Below, one piece after another: positions 1-9,070 of a DNA stretch of 64,000 nucleotides. The stretch is from Paraburkholderia bryophila (lineage in GTDB: Bacteria > Pseudomonadota > Gammaproteobacteria > Burkholderiales > Burkholderiaceae). A program made the position numbers and the translations under genes. Below the pieces are notes generated by a model that was given only the letters and a program-made list of their open reading frames with translations, did no database searches and was not told the origin of the DNA. The DNA is taken from NCBI RefSeq assembly GCF_013409255.1, contig NZ_JACCAS010000002.1:1240001-1304000 (forward strand). Direction: 5' to 3'. Position 1 is the first letter of the stretch; the number at the start of each line of letters is the position of its first letter.

Positions 1-155
1 CCGGTACTGCCGCCGACCGCACCGCCCAGGGCAGCGCCGGCCACACCGCCGAGCGCGCCGCCAAGGGCGTTGTTCATATCACTGGCCGTTGCCGGCAAAG
101 AGGCCGCAGCGCTGAGCACTGCGATAGCGAGCATCTGAACGAGTTTCTTCGGCAT
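1..155 (-). CDS. Glycine-zipper exported protein, N-terminal part (runs off window edge)
   Basis: This gene enters from the left edge and starts at the ATG at 155; only about 51 codons are visible. The first residues (MPKKLVQMLAIAVLSAAASL) form a signal peptide, with probable cleavage after PATAS. The mature part then reads as alternating Gly/Ala stretches (GGALGG, AGAALGGAVGG), a glycine-zipper pattern seen in small outer-membrane or periplasmic proteins. The function is unknown and the C-terminus is missing. The gene is too short at the edge to be found by length alone; signal peptide plus zipper support it. Confidence 0.7.
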   Translation of the reverse strand, partial: MPKKLVQMLAIAVLSAAASLPATASDMNNALGGALGGVAGAALGGAVGGST

Positions 156-277
156 AAAAAAGCTCTTTTGTGTTTAGGACGGCGCCGAGTATAACCGGCA
201 ACTTGAAAGCGTTTTGTAACCGCCCAAACAAACGTCCGTAAGACGTGTAACAAAAGATCTACGCCGTTTTGCCGGCC

Positions 278-1969
278 TTATCCGCGCCGTTTCTTCTTCA
301 ACTCGATCGTCTCGAACAGCTCATAGTTCTGCGTCGGCGTCTGGTCCGCGCCGGGCGCGTGATAGTAGTTCATCGTGATCGTGGTCTCGCCGCCGCGCTC
401 GCCCGGATCGTGATCGAACACCGCGATGCCGTAGCCAGTGCCGGTATCGCGCTGCGCGGACCAGATCGCGTCTTCAACCGCATCCGCGCCAGCGCGTACG
501 AATGTGCCCGCCGTCGTGCCCGCAACCGGACGGTTCGGCCGCGTGAACAGGCGCGCTTGCGGCATGCCCGTGCCGGCGTCCACGCCGTACACGTCCAGCG
601 GCGCGCTCGTGCCGCCGCCGCCGAGAATCAGGTGAATCGTGCCGTGGCTCGTATCGAACGTCGACGCGCCCGACGAGACCGCCGACATTACCGGCTTCGG
701 CTGCAACGTATCGACCGGACGACCCGTCGCGATGTCGGTGCCTTTGTTGTGATTGCAACCACGCACGGGGTAGCTGCGCTCGTAGTCGTGATCGTGACCA
801 CACAACACGAGATCCACACCGTAGCGATCGAACAATGGCAGCCATGCTTCGCGCAGGCCCTTGTCCGAGCCGTTGCCGGTCTTCGACGAACTCAGCGCGT
901 CCTGATGCATCTGCACGACGATCCAGTCGACTTCGTTGTCCTCGGCGGCATGGCGAAGGACTCGCTCCAGCCAGCGGGTTTGCTCGCCGTCGCTATAGCC
1001 GCGTACGTACAGCGAAGTGCCGGGTTGAATCGGCGGATTGCCGGTGCTGGCGACCGGCACTAGCGGGGCCGGACCGGCGACGAAAGCGGCGGCGTCCTGA
1101 TAGACGATATCGTCCGCATCGAGCGAGATGAACAGCACCGAACTCACGCGGAAGCTGTACCAGCGGCCCTGAAAACGCGTGTGATTGTCCGGCAGCGTAT
1201 AGCGCGCGAGGTACGACGCGAGGCCCTGTTCGCCGTTGTGAAATTCGAGTTCGTGATTGCCGGGACACGGCATCCACGGACGGTTGGCCGCCGACGTCTG
1301 GCAGTTGTTGCCGAAGTCGCGCCACACATCCGGCTGATGCATCGGGTTCAGATTGGCGTAGCAGAGGTCGCCGTTAAGCAGATGGAATAGCGGCTCGAAA
1401 CGCTCGACCGCTTGCACCGCGAAACGGCTTTGCGGCGACGACAAGACCCAGCCGGTATTCGGCGTCGCGAGATCGCCGTAGCTGGTCCAGCGAAACGCAG
1501 CACGACCGCGCGGCGCGGTGCGGAAATTTGCCGTGAAAGGCTGCGCCGCGTTGCTGTCGTTCTCGGCGGTGACTTCGTATTCGTAGCTCGTGTCGGACTT
1601 CAGGTCACGCAAACGCGCGTGATACGCGAACACCACCTCGCCGTTGATGCCGTCGGTGTACGTGCTTTGCACAGCATGCACCGTGTGCTTCGTGCCACCT
1701 GCGGCGCCGAAACGCACTTGCGGCTTCACCGCTTGCGCCAGCGTCGCCCACGACACGGTGGCCTCGCTCGACGGATCGTTGCCCCACGTCAGGTGGATCT
1801 GCTCGGGCGTGCCGTCGGGCGTGCTACCCGCCGCGCGCGCCGTCGACGCGAACGTACTCGCCGCAGTGGCGAGGCTGGAGGCGCCGGCAAACTTCAAAAA
1901 CCCACGACGCGAAACGATGGAAGCGCCCTGTTCGGGAGGCACGGCATTGGCGATTTTCTTGTTCGACAT
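278..1969 (-). CDS. Tat-exported purple acid phosphatase-like metallophosphoesterase
   Basis: This is a predicted periplasmic phosphoesterase of the purple acid phosphatase family (563 aa). I chose the ATG at 1969 because it puts a twin-arginine signal (SRRGFLKF, RR at residues 21-22) near the N-terminus; an upstream in-frame ATG at 2044 would add 25 unlikely residues. A fibronectin-like N-domain (about 55-155) is followed by the metallophosphoesterase core. The metal ligand motifs are visible in order: GDLATP (about 165), GDLCYAN (200), GNHE (237), MHQD (354) and GHDHDYER (391). The family uses a dinuclear metal centre to hydrolyse phosphate monoesters. Tat export fits cytoplasmic folding with metals. 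The natural substrate is unknown. It stands alone, with no operon partner. Confidence 0.88.
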   Translation of the reverse strand: MSNKKIANAVPPEQGASIVSRRGFLKFAGASSLATAASTFASTARAAGSTPDGTPEQIHLTWGNDPSSEATVSWATLAQAVKPQVRFGAAGGTKHTVHAVQSTYTDGINGEVVFAYHARLRDLKSDTSYEYEVTAENDSNAAQPFTANFRTAPRGRAAFRWTSYGDLATPNTGWVLSSPQSRFAVQAVERFEPLFHLLNGDLCYANLNPMHQPDVWRDFGNNCQTSAANRPWMPCPGNHELEFHNGEQGLASYLARYTLPDNHTRFQGRWYSFRVSSVLFISLDADDIVYQDAAAFVAGPAPLVPVASTGNPPIQPGTSLYVRGYSDGEQTRWLERVLRHAAEDNEVDWIVVQMHQDALSSSKTGNGSDKGLREAWLPLFDRYGVDLVLCGHDHDYERSYPVRGCNHNKGTDIATGRPVDTLQPKPVMSAVSSGASTFDTSHGTIHLILGGGGTSAPLDVYGVDAGTGMPQARLFTRPNRPVAGTTAGTFVRAGADAVEDAIWSAQRDTGTGYGIAVFDHDPGERGGETTITMNYYHAPGADQTPTQNYELFETIELKKKRRG

Positions 1970-2362
1970 GTCTGGTATTTTTCTATCGGGGTGGAAGGAT
2001 GCCGGCGAATACGCGGAGAGACCATGCGGCTGCGTAGGCGGCAAGGGTGCTGCTGAATGTGCACCACGAAGGTGACCCGCGATCCTAGCCGTGAAGCTAT
2101 GACAGCCAGATGAAAACAGTCGTACGAAAAATGCCGCGAATCAGCGTGCGATTGAGAATGGCGAACCAGAACAGGCCGCTTTGATGTCAGGCGAACAATG
2201 CTTACAGATGACCGACATTGATAGCGCCGTGGTCACAGTAATGAAAGGGAAATTGATGCGCGCGCAGGGCGGGGGGAAGTGATACGAAGTGCTGCATTGA
2301 TCGCGAGGCCGCCGGGGCATGAATCCGTCATACGGATCATGTTTCCGGCGGCCTGCGTTCGT
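1970..2362. other. Intergenic region upstream of the acid phosphatase
   Basis: These 393 bases separate the phosphatase start from the end of the next minus-strand gene and should hold the phosphatase promoter. I see no convincing ORF, hairpin with a T-run, or repeat in it. A Pho box was looked for by eye and not recognised. Confidence 0.4.
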
Positions 2363-2587
2363 TCACGCTTGGGGAGCCGTGTCGTCGGTGGCTTGCGTGT
2401 CGGCTGCGGCGTCTTGCGTCGGTTCGTCTTTCTTTTCGACCATTTCTTCCAGCTTACCGGCGCCTTCGAAACCGGCTACAGCCGCAACGCCTTTCGTCAG
2501 AAAGCCTGCGCCCGGATCCACTTTTTCTGCTGCTTCAACGGCGGCAAATGCCCCTGCAATCTTTCCTGCTTCGTCCAAGAGTCCCAT
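2363..2587 (-). CDS. Small hypothetical protein (74 aa)
   Basis: This is a short acidic protein beginning MGLLDEAGKIAGAFAAVEAAEK. It has an Ala/Gly-rich amphipathic N-terminal half and a Glu/Asp/Thr-rich tail (EEMVEKKDEPTQDAAADT). The start is supported by GAGGAG a few bases upstream of the ATG. It has no signal peptide or membrane segment and I recognise no family. The composition resembles small stress or helix-forming proteins, but no function can be assigned. It is monocistronic between two longer minus-strand genes. Confidence 0.6.
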   Translation of the reverse strand: MGLLDEAGKIAGAFAAVEAAEKVDPGAGFLTKGVAAVAGFEGAGKLEEMVEKKDEPTQDAAADTQATDDTAPQA

Positions 2588-2695
2588 GGCGCTCTCCTCG
2601 AAAAAAAGTGAATTAGCATCCTCTCACGAACTCGGCGGCTTGTCGTCAAATGTAAATTGAACATGACGATTGGCGGATAAGTCGGCGGCGATGTG

Positions 2696-3115
2696 CTATC
2701 GCTTCGGCGGCTGAGGATTGTTCGCAGGATTCGTATCGAACCGGGAGACGCTACTGATTCCGTCGTCACTAACAAGCTTCAACAGATCAACCTCTATCTC
2801 ATCCGCAATCAGCTTGCCGTAGATCTCGTCGCCGTTCACGTAGACCGTGAACGATTGAAGGTACTTCGCCTTCTTCTGCGGATGTTCAATCGTCTCGCGA
2901 GTCCACTGATAGAGCGGATAGTTTTCCGTGCCGAGTTTCTCCGCCTCGCTGACGTAATCCGCGAACGCATCGAACTGACACTTCAGCGTGGCGTCGTGTT
3001 TGTGCAGAACATCACGCAACGCAGCGTGCGACGCGTACGTCGGGTCGGCGCGCAAAGTATCGGCCAGTCCGGGCGCAACCGTTATTCTGAGTTGAAATTG
3101 CAGCGTGGATTCCAT
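2696..3115 (-). CDS. Hypothetical protein (139 aa), divergent from a TetR regulator
   Basis: This is an unrecognised soluble protein. I take the ATG at 3115 (MESTLQFQLRITVAPGLAD). The open frame extends 69 codons further upstream, but that part is Arg-rich shadow-like sequence and crosses the divergent promoter region. The protein has a beta-rich start, a helical middle and a charged C-terminus ending in NPQPPKR. It faces the TetR gene at 3349 across 233 bases, so it could be a target of that regulator. No catalytic motif is visible. Confidence 0.6.
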   Translation of the reverse strand: MESTLQFQLRITVAPGLADTLRADPTYASHAALRDVLHKHDATLKCQFDAFADYVSEAEKLGTENYPLYQWTRETIEHPQKKAKYLQSFTVYVNGDEIYGKLIADEIEVDLLKLVSDDGISSVSRFDTNPANNPQPPKR

Positions 3116-3348
3116 GTTTGCCTGAGTGTCGGAGTAAGCGCGTGCGAAAGTCGCCGTGTTCAACCTATGAAGGATACCTCGCACGCTCTGCGTCGACCGT
3201 CCGGGCGTGGCCTGTAAAATGAATGCGTATCCGCGATCGTCGCTCTGCCTGAACTCTGCCCGAGCGATCGATCGGCCTAAGCCTCGGCCGCCGCGCGAGC
3301 GTACCCTTCGTCGCTCGCGCAAGGCCGCCCCAACGCTCTAAAGACTTT

Positions 3349-3987
3349 ATGGACAACCCAACTCGTTCCGAACGCTCCCGCCGCGCAGCGCTTCAAGCGG
3401 CGCTGACCATCATCGCGCGCGACGGCCCGGGTCAGCTCACGTTCGACGCGATCTCACGCGAAAGCGGCATCAGCAAGGGCGGGTTGATGCATCAGTTCCG
3501 CACGAAAACCGAAGTCCTGAAAGCGCTGCTCGAGCACGACATCGAGCACTTCGAAAATTTCTCCCGGCAATATCTCGCGAAGGTCGTCGACACAACGCCC
3601 GAGGCGAACCTCGCGACCGAGATCGCGACCATGCGCGAAGCGGCGGAGAACCCGCAGGCGGGAGGTTTTGCCATTCTCGCGGCTTTGGTCGAGGACCCTA
3701 CGCTGCTTTCCTCCACTAACGAAAAGAGCGCGCAGAAGGTCAAAAGCATCAAAGCCGAAGCGGCCGATCCGGACCTGGCGCTCCTGCGTTGGGCCGCCGC
3801 ACGAGGTCTCGTGTTTACGAGCCTGCTGGGACTTAGCCCATTTTCCGACAAGGAGCGCGGGCGTTTGTTCGATCGTTTGCTCGACGATAGTCAGTGGTCC
3901 GCCGCGGCCGTGAAACCCGCGGCGAAAGCGAAACCACGCAGCGCACGCGCACCACGCGCCACCAAAAAAATCGCTAAAGAAGTTTGA
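3349..3987 (+). CDS. TetR/AcrR-family transcriptional regulator
   Basis: This is a 212-aa one-domain-plus-ligand-domain repressor. The N-terminal helix-turn-helix is clear: residues 10-55 include ALTIIARDGPGQLTFDAI and SGISKGGLMHQFRTK, the typical TetR recognition helix region. The remaining roughly 140 residues form a variable helical ligand domain. The C-terminus is a basic Ala/Lys/Pro tail (KPAAKAKPRSARAP) that could add nonspecific DNA contact. It lies just upstream of a DUF3313 lipoprotein and PqiB-like pair, and a TetR-type palindrome sits between them at 4047-4064, so that pair is a likely target. The ligand is unknown. Confidence 0.88.
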   Translation: MDNPTRSERSRRAALQAALTIIARDGPGQLTFDAISRESGISKGGLMHQFRTKTEVLKALLEHDIEHFENFSRQYLAKVVDTTPEANLATEIATMREAAENPQAGGFAILAALVEDPTLLSSTNEKSAQKVKSIKAEAADPDLALLRWAAARGLVFTSLLGLSPFSDKERGRLFDRLLDDSQWSAAAVKPAAKAKPRSARAPRATKKIAKEV

Positions 3988-4046
3988 AAAGAGCGCGTCG
4001 GCCACGCGCCGACATCGCTTCGCGTCCTACAATCTGCGTCACAAAC

Positions 4047-4064
4047 AAACCGTCTGGTCGGTTT
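4047..4064. promoter_or_regulatory. Palindromic operator candidate (TetR-type)
   Basis: AAACCG-TCTGGT-CGGTTT is a perfect 6-bp inverted repeat with a 6-base spacer. It resembles TetR-family operators built on ACCG...CGGT half sites. It lies 60 bases after the TetR stop codon and about 100 bases before the lipoprotein start, where a promoter would be expected. Binding by the adjacent TetR protein is inferred. Confidence 0.6.
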
Positions 4065-4162
4065 ACATCCTGGAATTGCAATGTTAGGCTTGAGCCCGCC
4101 ATGAACTGTCGTGCCTGGATCGGCCAGGAAGGACAGGCTCGAACCCGCAAACGGAGATAGGC

Positions 4163-4825
4163 ATGGAAAAATTAGTAAAGGTGCGTCATGTGTTGATGGC
4201 GGCCGCTTGCGTCGCGCTGATCGGCTGTTCAAGCGTGACGCCAGTCGCTTATTCGGGGATCGCTTCGGCGCCTTATTTAAGGCCCAATCCGCAAGACGAC
4301 TCGGGTCGCGTGCCGTATCGCTTCTCGTCGCAAACCGACTGGCAGCAGTACACGAAAGTGATCATCGATCCAGTCGTCGTTTATCGCGGTGCCGACAATC
4401 AGTTCGGCGATATGCGTGACGAAGATAAAGCAGCGCTCGCGAGCTACATGCAGACCCGCTTCGCGGAAAAACTGCGCGGCCGCTTCGAGATCGCTACCGC
4501 TCCCGGTCCGAACACATTGCGCCTGAAACTCACGCTGACCGGCGCGAAGACCAGCACGCCGGTAATCAGCACGCTGTCGCGCTTCGACATTGCGGGTGGA
4601 ATTTATAACGGCGTCCAAACGGTGCGCGGCCGCGAAGGTGCGTTCACCGGTTCGGTGATCTACGCTGTCGAAATCTACGATGCGGCGAGCAACCGCCTCA
4701 TCAACGCGTATGTCAGCAAGCAGTATCCGAGTCCGATGAATATCGGCGCGAGCTTCGGTTCGCTCGCCGCGTCGAAGACCGGCATCGAGAAGGGCGCCGA
4801 TGCGCTGGTCGCGCAACTCAAGTGA
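4163..4825 (+). CDS. DUF3313-family lipoprotein
   Basis: This is a 220-aa predicted lipoprotein. The signal peptide ends in a lipobox (ALIGC, Cys22), and the body matches the DUF3313 pattern: a WQQYTKVIIDPVVVY strand near 70-85, an LKLTLTGAKT strand, and a final GASFGSLAASKTGIEKGADAL region. The start is supported by GGAG upstream (ACGGAGATAGGC-ATG). Its last 26 bases overlap the next gene, so the two are translationally coupled. Anchoring in the envelope beside an MCE-domain protein suggests a role in lipid transport or outer-membrane maintenance, but the family has no firmly known function. Confidence 0.82.
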   Translation: MEKLVKVRHVLMAAACVALIGCSSVTPVAYSGIASAPYLRPNPQDDSGRVPYRFSSQTDWQQYTKVIIDPVVVYRGADNQFGDMRDEDKAALASYMQTRFAEKLRGRFEIATAPGPNTLRLKLTLTGAKTSTPVISTLSRFDIAGGIYNGVQTVRGREGAFTGSVIYAVEIYDAASNRLINAYVSKQYPSPMNIGASFGSLAASKTGIEKGADALVAQLK

Positions 4826-6398
4826 CGCGGCCAGCGCAGCATCGAGCGGGCGGCTTCCATCGCTCGTTTGGCTGATTCCGCTCGCCGCCGCGCTTATCTG
4901 TGCCGCGCTGGCTTATCAGTCGGTGAGCCGGCGCGGCCCCGCCATCACCATCCGCTTCCTCAATGCGGAAGGCCTCGAAGCCGGCAAGGCAGCGGTCAAA
5001 TACCGTGACGTGGAGATCGGCACTGTCGAGGCCATCACGCTCGCATCGGACCGCTCACACGTCGTGGCTGAAGTACGGCTGACGGAGGACGCGCGTCGCT
5101 TCGCGGTAAAAGGCACACGTTTCTGGGTGGTCCGCCCTCGTGTCGACGCCGGCGGCATTTCCGGTCTGGGCACGGTGCTGTCGGGCGCTTATATCGGTGT
5201 CGATGCGGGGCACTCACGAGAGACCGAAACCCACTTCACGGGACTGGAAACGCCCTCTGCCGTGCGCAGAGACGACGACGGCGCGCGCTATGTCCTGCAT
5301 GGTGATTCGCTCGGCTCGGTCGACATCGGCTCGCCGGTCTACTACCGGCGCGTCCAGGTAGGGCGGGTGAGCGGCGTCATGCTGGACAAGAACGGCACCG
5401 GCGTTTCGCTCGATGTCTTCGTCGACCAGCAATATCAGCAATACGTCGGCACGAATACACGTTGGTGGCAAGCAAGCGGTCTCGACTTACGGCTCGACGC
5501 GAACGGTCTCACGCTCAATACGCAATCGCTTGCCGCGGTAATGCTCGGCGGCATTGCATTCCAGACCCCGCCGGGCGAATCGATCGGCACGGCCGCGCCA
5601 GATGGCGCCGCCTTCCCGCTTGCCCAGGATGAGGCCGCCGCCATGCGTCATGCCGACGGTCCCGCGGCCCCTGTCGTGATGAAATTCACGCAGTCCCTTC
5701 GTGGCTTGACGGTCGGAGCGCCAGTCGACTTCCGCGGCATTCAGCTCGGCGAGGTAACGCGCATCGGCGTCGAATTCGATCCAAAGACGCGTGAATTCAC
5801 GTTGCCCGTCGCACTCAACCTCTATCCCGAACGGCTCGGACGGCGCTATCTGGAATCGGTCCAGCACAGTGATACGAATGCCGGCAAAGCCCTACTGCTG
5901 AAGCTGGTAGCGAGCGGCCTGCGCGGACAATTGCGCACGGGCAATCTGCTGACCAACCAGTTGTATATCGCGCTCGACATGTTTCCGAAAGCGCCGCCAG
6001 CGCGTGTCGACTTGAACGTGCAGCCGATTGAGTTACCCACCGTGCCGAATACGCTCGAAGAACTCCAGGTTCAGATCGCCGACATCGCGAAGAAACTTGA
6101 TCAGGTTCCGTTCGAACAACTCGGCCACAACCTCAACGAGGCGTTGCAGAATGCCGACCGTCTGCTCCGGCAACTCGACACGCAACTGACACCGCAGGCG
6201 CGCGACACGCTGGCCTCCGCCGAGAAAACTTTCAGCGCCGCTAACGCGGTCTTGCAACAGGACTCACCGATGCAAGCGGATATGCACGAGGCGCTCACGC
6301 AACTGACGCAGACACTTCGATCGTTAAACGCATTGGCCGACTATCTGGAGCAGCATCCTGAATCGCTGGTGTGGGGCAAGGCGAAAAGCGGGCAGTAA
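4800..6398 (+). CDS. pqiB: PqiB-like MCE-domain intermembrane transport protein
   Basis: This 532-aa protein has one N-terminal membrane segment (about residues 20-42) and three MCE/MlaD domains in the periplasm: about 48-140 (AITIRFLNAEGLEAGKAAV), 160-250 (GDSLGSVDIGSPVYYR) and 290-390 (KFTQSLRGLTVGAPVDFRG). A C-terminal helical region at about 400-525 is rich in leucine heptads (LEELQVQIADIAKKLDQV). The size and domain count match E. coli PqiB (about 546 aa), whose stacked MCE rings form a periplasm-spanning tube for lipids. The usual PqiA membrane partner is not next to it; the upstream partner here is a DUF3313 lipoprotein overlapping by 26 bases. The ATG at 4800 is the only reasonable start. 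Confidence 0.85.
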   Translation: MRWSRNSSDAASAASSGRLPSLVWLIPLAAALICAALAYQSVSRRGPAITIRFLNAEGLEAGKAAVKYRDVEIGTVEAITLASDRSHVVAEVRLTEDARRFAVKGTRFWVVRPRVDAGGISGLGTVLSGAYIGVDAGHSRETETHFTGLETPSAVRRDDDGARYVLHGDSLGSVDIGSPVYYRRVQVGRVSGVMLDKNGTGVSLDVFVDQQYQQYVGTNTRWWQASGLDLRLDANGLTLNTQSLAAVMLGGIAFQTPPGESIGTAAPDGAAFPLAQDEAAAMRHADGPAAPVVMKFTQSLRGLTVGAPVDFRGIQLGEVTRIGVEFDPKTREFTLPVALNLYPERLGRRYLESVQHSDTNAGKALLLKLVASGLRGQLRTGNLLTNQLYIALDMFPKAPPARVDLNVQPIELPTVPNTLEELQVQIADIAKKLDQVPFEQLGHNLNEALQNADRLLRQLDTQLTPQARDTLASAEKTFSAANAVLQQDSPMQADMHEALTQLTQTLRSLNALADYLEQHPESLVWGKAKSGQ

Positions 6399-6423
6399 GG
6401 CGGCGCGAAACATCCGTTGCCAC

Positions 6424-8367
6424 TCATTCCTTATCCGCTGAATGAGCGATAACCGGTTCGTCGATTTGCGCAATCTCGCTGCCTCGCACGGGTTTGCCGA
6501 GCAGAAAGCCCTGAGCGTGCGTGCAACCGCATACCCGCACGAAGTCCAACTGTTCCTGCGTTTCGATCCCTTCCGCCGTGGTCGGAATGCCGATTTCGCG
6601 TGCCAGTGCAACGATCCCGCGAACCACCGCGGCGGATTCGCGACGATGCACCGACTCCTTGACGAAGGAACTGTCGATCTTCAGCTTGTCGAACGAGAAG
6701 CGCACGAGCGTCGACATGGTCGAGAAGCCCGTGCCGAAATCGTCGAGCGCGAGTCCGATACCCAATGCGCGCAGCCTCGCGACGTTGCGCCGGGTGACGA
6801 CGTCGTCATTCAGCAGTACGGTTTCCGTGACCTCGATATTCAGTCGTACGGGCGGGAGCTTCGTTTTACGAAGAATCGCCGCCACACTCGAAGCAAACGA
6901 TTCCTCCCGCAATTGCACCGGCGACACATTCACGGCGACCGTGACCTTATCTTGCCAGGTCGCGGCTTCCTTGCAGGACTGCAGCAACGCCCATTCGCCC
7001 AAGGCCAGAATCAGGCCGGTACGCTCGGCAGTGGGAATGAACGCGGAAGGCGGCAGCTCGCCGCGACTGGGATGCGTCCAGCGAATCAACGCTTCTCGGC
7101 CGGACACCGCGCCGCTACTGAGATCGACAATCGGCTGATACTCCATGCGCAAGCCGCTATATGACTGCAATGCGCCTTCCAGGTCACTGCGCAGCAAGCT
7201 CAGACTCTCGTCCGACGCATGCTTGCCGGCATCGAACAGCGCGAACGCGCTTTTGCCGCTGCGTTTGACCGAATACAACGCACGGTCGGCGCAGATCAGC
7301 AATTGCGGCCCCGTCTGCGCGTGTTCCGGATAGAGCGAGACGCCCACGCTCGCGCCGATATGCACCAGCGCCTCACGCAAAGCGAACGGCCGTGCCAATG
7401 TTTTGACGATGCGATCCGCCAGGATACGCACGTCGCGCGCTTGCCCCGTTGCGTCTGAAATGGCGACGAACTCGTCGCCCGCCAGGCGTCCGACGAGATC
7501 GCCGCTCGGCAGTACTTCGCGCAAGCGGATTGCGGCTTCCTGAAGGATCTGATCGCCCGCCGCGTGACCCAGGCTGTCGTTGATCGCCTTGAAACCGTCC
7601 AGATCGATCAGCAGCACCGCGAATTGTTGATCCTCACGCAACGCGCCCAATTCGGTGCGCTCCAGCAGCAGTTCGCTGAGCCGTGCGCGATTCGGCAAGC
7701 CCGTGAGACTGTCCTGACGGGCAAGACGATGACTATTTTCACGCGCCAGCAGCAAGGCGACCGTGTCGCGATTGCTGCGCAGCGCCACGGTGAAAAATCC
7801 GGCTGCACAGAATGGCGCCTGGAACAGCAACACGAGTTTGCCGGAGCCGGGCGACAGCGCCGCGCCAAGACCCAGCAGCCCGAGAATGAACGTAATCTGC
7901 AGCAACACGAGCCGCGGGGTGCCTGCATTGCGTCCCGCCAGGCCACCGATCACGCCGACAGCGCAAACGTTTCCGAGCAGGAATAGTGTCGCGTCGCCGC
8001 TCGTATTGCACAGCAGCGTACCGAATCCGAATAGCGCACTCCAGAGCAGGCTGGCGAATAGAAACGCGGATGTAGGAGTCGGCTGGCCGCGAGCGCTACG
8101 GGTGCAGTTCAACCAGATTAGTGCGAGGCGGGCAATCAGCAGCGCGACGACAGCCACGCCCCAGCCGGCGTAGAGCGCATTGGGATAAAGATAGAACGCC
8201 GTCGCGCAAACGCTGATTTCACAGATCGACGCGAATACGATCGACGCGGTGCGTGTGAACAGATTGGCAAGCAGTACCTGCCGATTGTCCGCGCTCAGGT
8301 TCTGAGCGGAAGAGACGATCCACTTAAAAAACGGAGACCTTGGTTCGCTGAAAGCCATGACCTGCAC
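6424..8367 (-). CDS. Membrane-bound GGDEF-EAL cyclic-di-GMP protein
   Basis: This 647-aa protein combines five or six N-terminal membrane helices (about 40-195) with a diguanylate cyclase domain (about 215-375) and an EAL phosphodiesterase domain (about 405-635). The GGDEF signature is AGDEF at 296-300, preceded by LLIDLDGFKAIND; A for the first G is tolerated in active cyclases. The EAL domain keeps GREALIRW (EAL at 425-427), NVSPVQL, DDFGTGFS and KIDSSFV, so hydrolysis of c-di-GMP looks intact. The N-terminal region has no recognised sensor fold. The gene is monocistronic; no nearby motility or biofilm gene explains its input. Confidence 0.9.
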   Translation of the reverse strand: MQVMAFSEPRSPFFKWIVSSAQNLSADNRQVLLANLFTRTASIVFASICEISVCATAFYLYPNALYAGWGVAVVALLIARLALIWLNCTRSARGQPTPTSAFLFASLLWSALFGFGTLLCNTSGDATLFLLGNVCAVGVIGGLAGRNAGTPRLVLLQITFILGLLGLGAALSPGSGKLVLLFQAPFCAAGFFTVALRSNRDTVALLLARENSHRLARQDSLTGLPNRARLSELLLERTELGALREDQQFAVLLIDLDGFKAINDSLGHAAGDQILQEAAIRLREVLPSGDLVGRLAGDEFVAISDATGQARDVRILADRIVKTLARPFALREALVHIGASVGVSLYPEHAQTGPQLLICADRALYSVKRSGKSAFALFDAGKHASDESLSLLRSDLEGALQSYSGLRMEYQPIVDLSSGAVSGREALIRWTHPSRGELPPSAFIPTAERTGLILALGEWALLQSCKEAATWQDKVTVAVNVSPVQLREESFASSVAAILRKTKLPPVRLNIEVTETVLLNDDVVTRRNVARLRALGIGLALDDFGTGFSTMSTLVRFSFDKLKIDSSFVKESVHRRESAAVVRGIVALAREIGIPTTAEGIETQEQLDFVRVCGCTHAQGFLLGKPVRGSEIAQIDEPVIAHSADKE

Positions 8368-8767
8368 ATTTTTGTTGGTAAGTGGATCGGTATGCTGCGC
8401 GATTATTACGTAAACACAATGAATCGGGTTGATTCAGGCGTGGGGAACCGCGCATTGGGACGACGAGAGAGTGAGTGGCCGAGTGGCCATTCTGGAAGGC
8501 AAAGATGTCAAGCTCAACTGCCTATTCGATCTACTGGAATAGATTCATCCTGGCGCACAGAGGGTATCCGCAAATAGAAACAGCCGGCTGGGCGCCGGCT
8601 GTGCGTTCTCCAAGATTCCGAACGAATTGGTTGCTCGTGCACGGTTTCGGCCATACACAGTTTAGATGGCGCGAACCTGGCGCTGCGATGGCCGTATTGA
8701 CCAGGTGCGTCTATCAGATAGGTGTATTGACAGCGAATCGACAGGAAAATCGATTGCGTGACGCCAA
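8368..8767. other. Intergenic region between GGDEF-EAL gene and ferredoxin operon end
   Basis: These 400 bases hold the promoter side of the GGDEF-EAL gene and the 3' side of the ferredoxin operon. The one clear structure is the hairpin at 8580-8602. A plus-strand open frame crosses the region but runs antisense into the ferredoxin gene and has no coding look. Confidence 0.4.
8567..8602 (-). terminator. Intrinsic terminator candidate for the sigma-ferredoxin operon
   Basis: ACAGCCGGC at 8580-8588 and GCCGGCTGT at 8594-8602 form a perfect 9-bp stem with a 5-base loop. Read on the minus strand, the hairpin is followed by TTTCTATTTG. It lies about 165 bases beyond the ferredoxin stop, so it would terminate that operon. 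The T-run is imperfect. Confidence 0.55.
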
Positions 8768-9070
8768 CTACGATGCTCTGGCCAGTTTGATCGCGCGTTC
8801 GGGGCAGGCCGTCACGCAGAGTCCGCACGAACGGCAAGCGTCGGCGTTCGGCGTGTAGGCCACTTTCATTCCATGCACCCGCAGCTTGAAGCGATTCATT
8901 GCGCCGAGCTTCGCGTAGTCGGCGTCGTCGATACGGCGGATCTCGAACACGTTCTCGGGGCACACTTCCAGACAGTCCCCCTTGCCTTCACAGCGGCGCA
9001 GGTCGACCACAGGCACGATCACACCCGCCTCCTGCTTGCACTCGGCGGTCGCTTTCTGGCGCATGTTCAT
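8768..9070 (-). CDS. Ferredoxin with two iron-sulfur cluster motifs
   Basis: This is a 100-aa electron carrier. I chose the ATG at 9070 (MNMRQKATAECK), which has a GAAGGAG ribosome site and overlaps the stop codon of the membrane protein gene upstream. Two cysteine motifs are visible: C-x5-C-x3-CP (RRCEGKGDCLEVCPENVF, about 27-44), as in seven-iron ferredoxins, and C-x2-C-x2-C-x3-CP (CRSCGLCVTACPERA, about 80-94), a canonical 4Fe-4S site. It is the last gene of the operon with an ECF sigma factor. The redox partner is unknown. Confidence 0.87.
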   Translation of the reverse strand: MNMRQKATAECKQEAGVIVPVVDLRRCEGKGDCLEVCPENVFEIRRIDDADYAKLGAMNRFKLRVHGMKVAYTPNADACRSCGLCVTACPERAIKLARAS

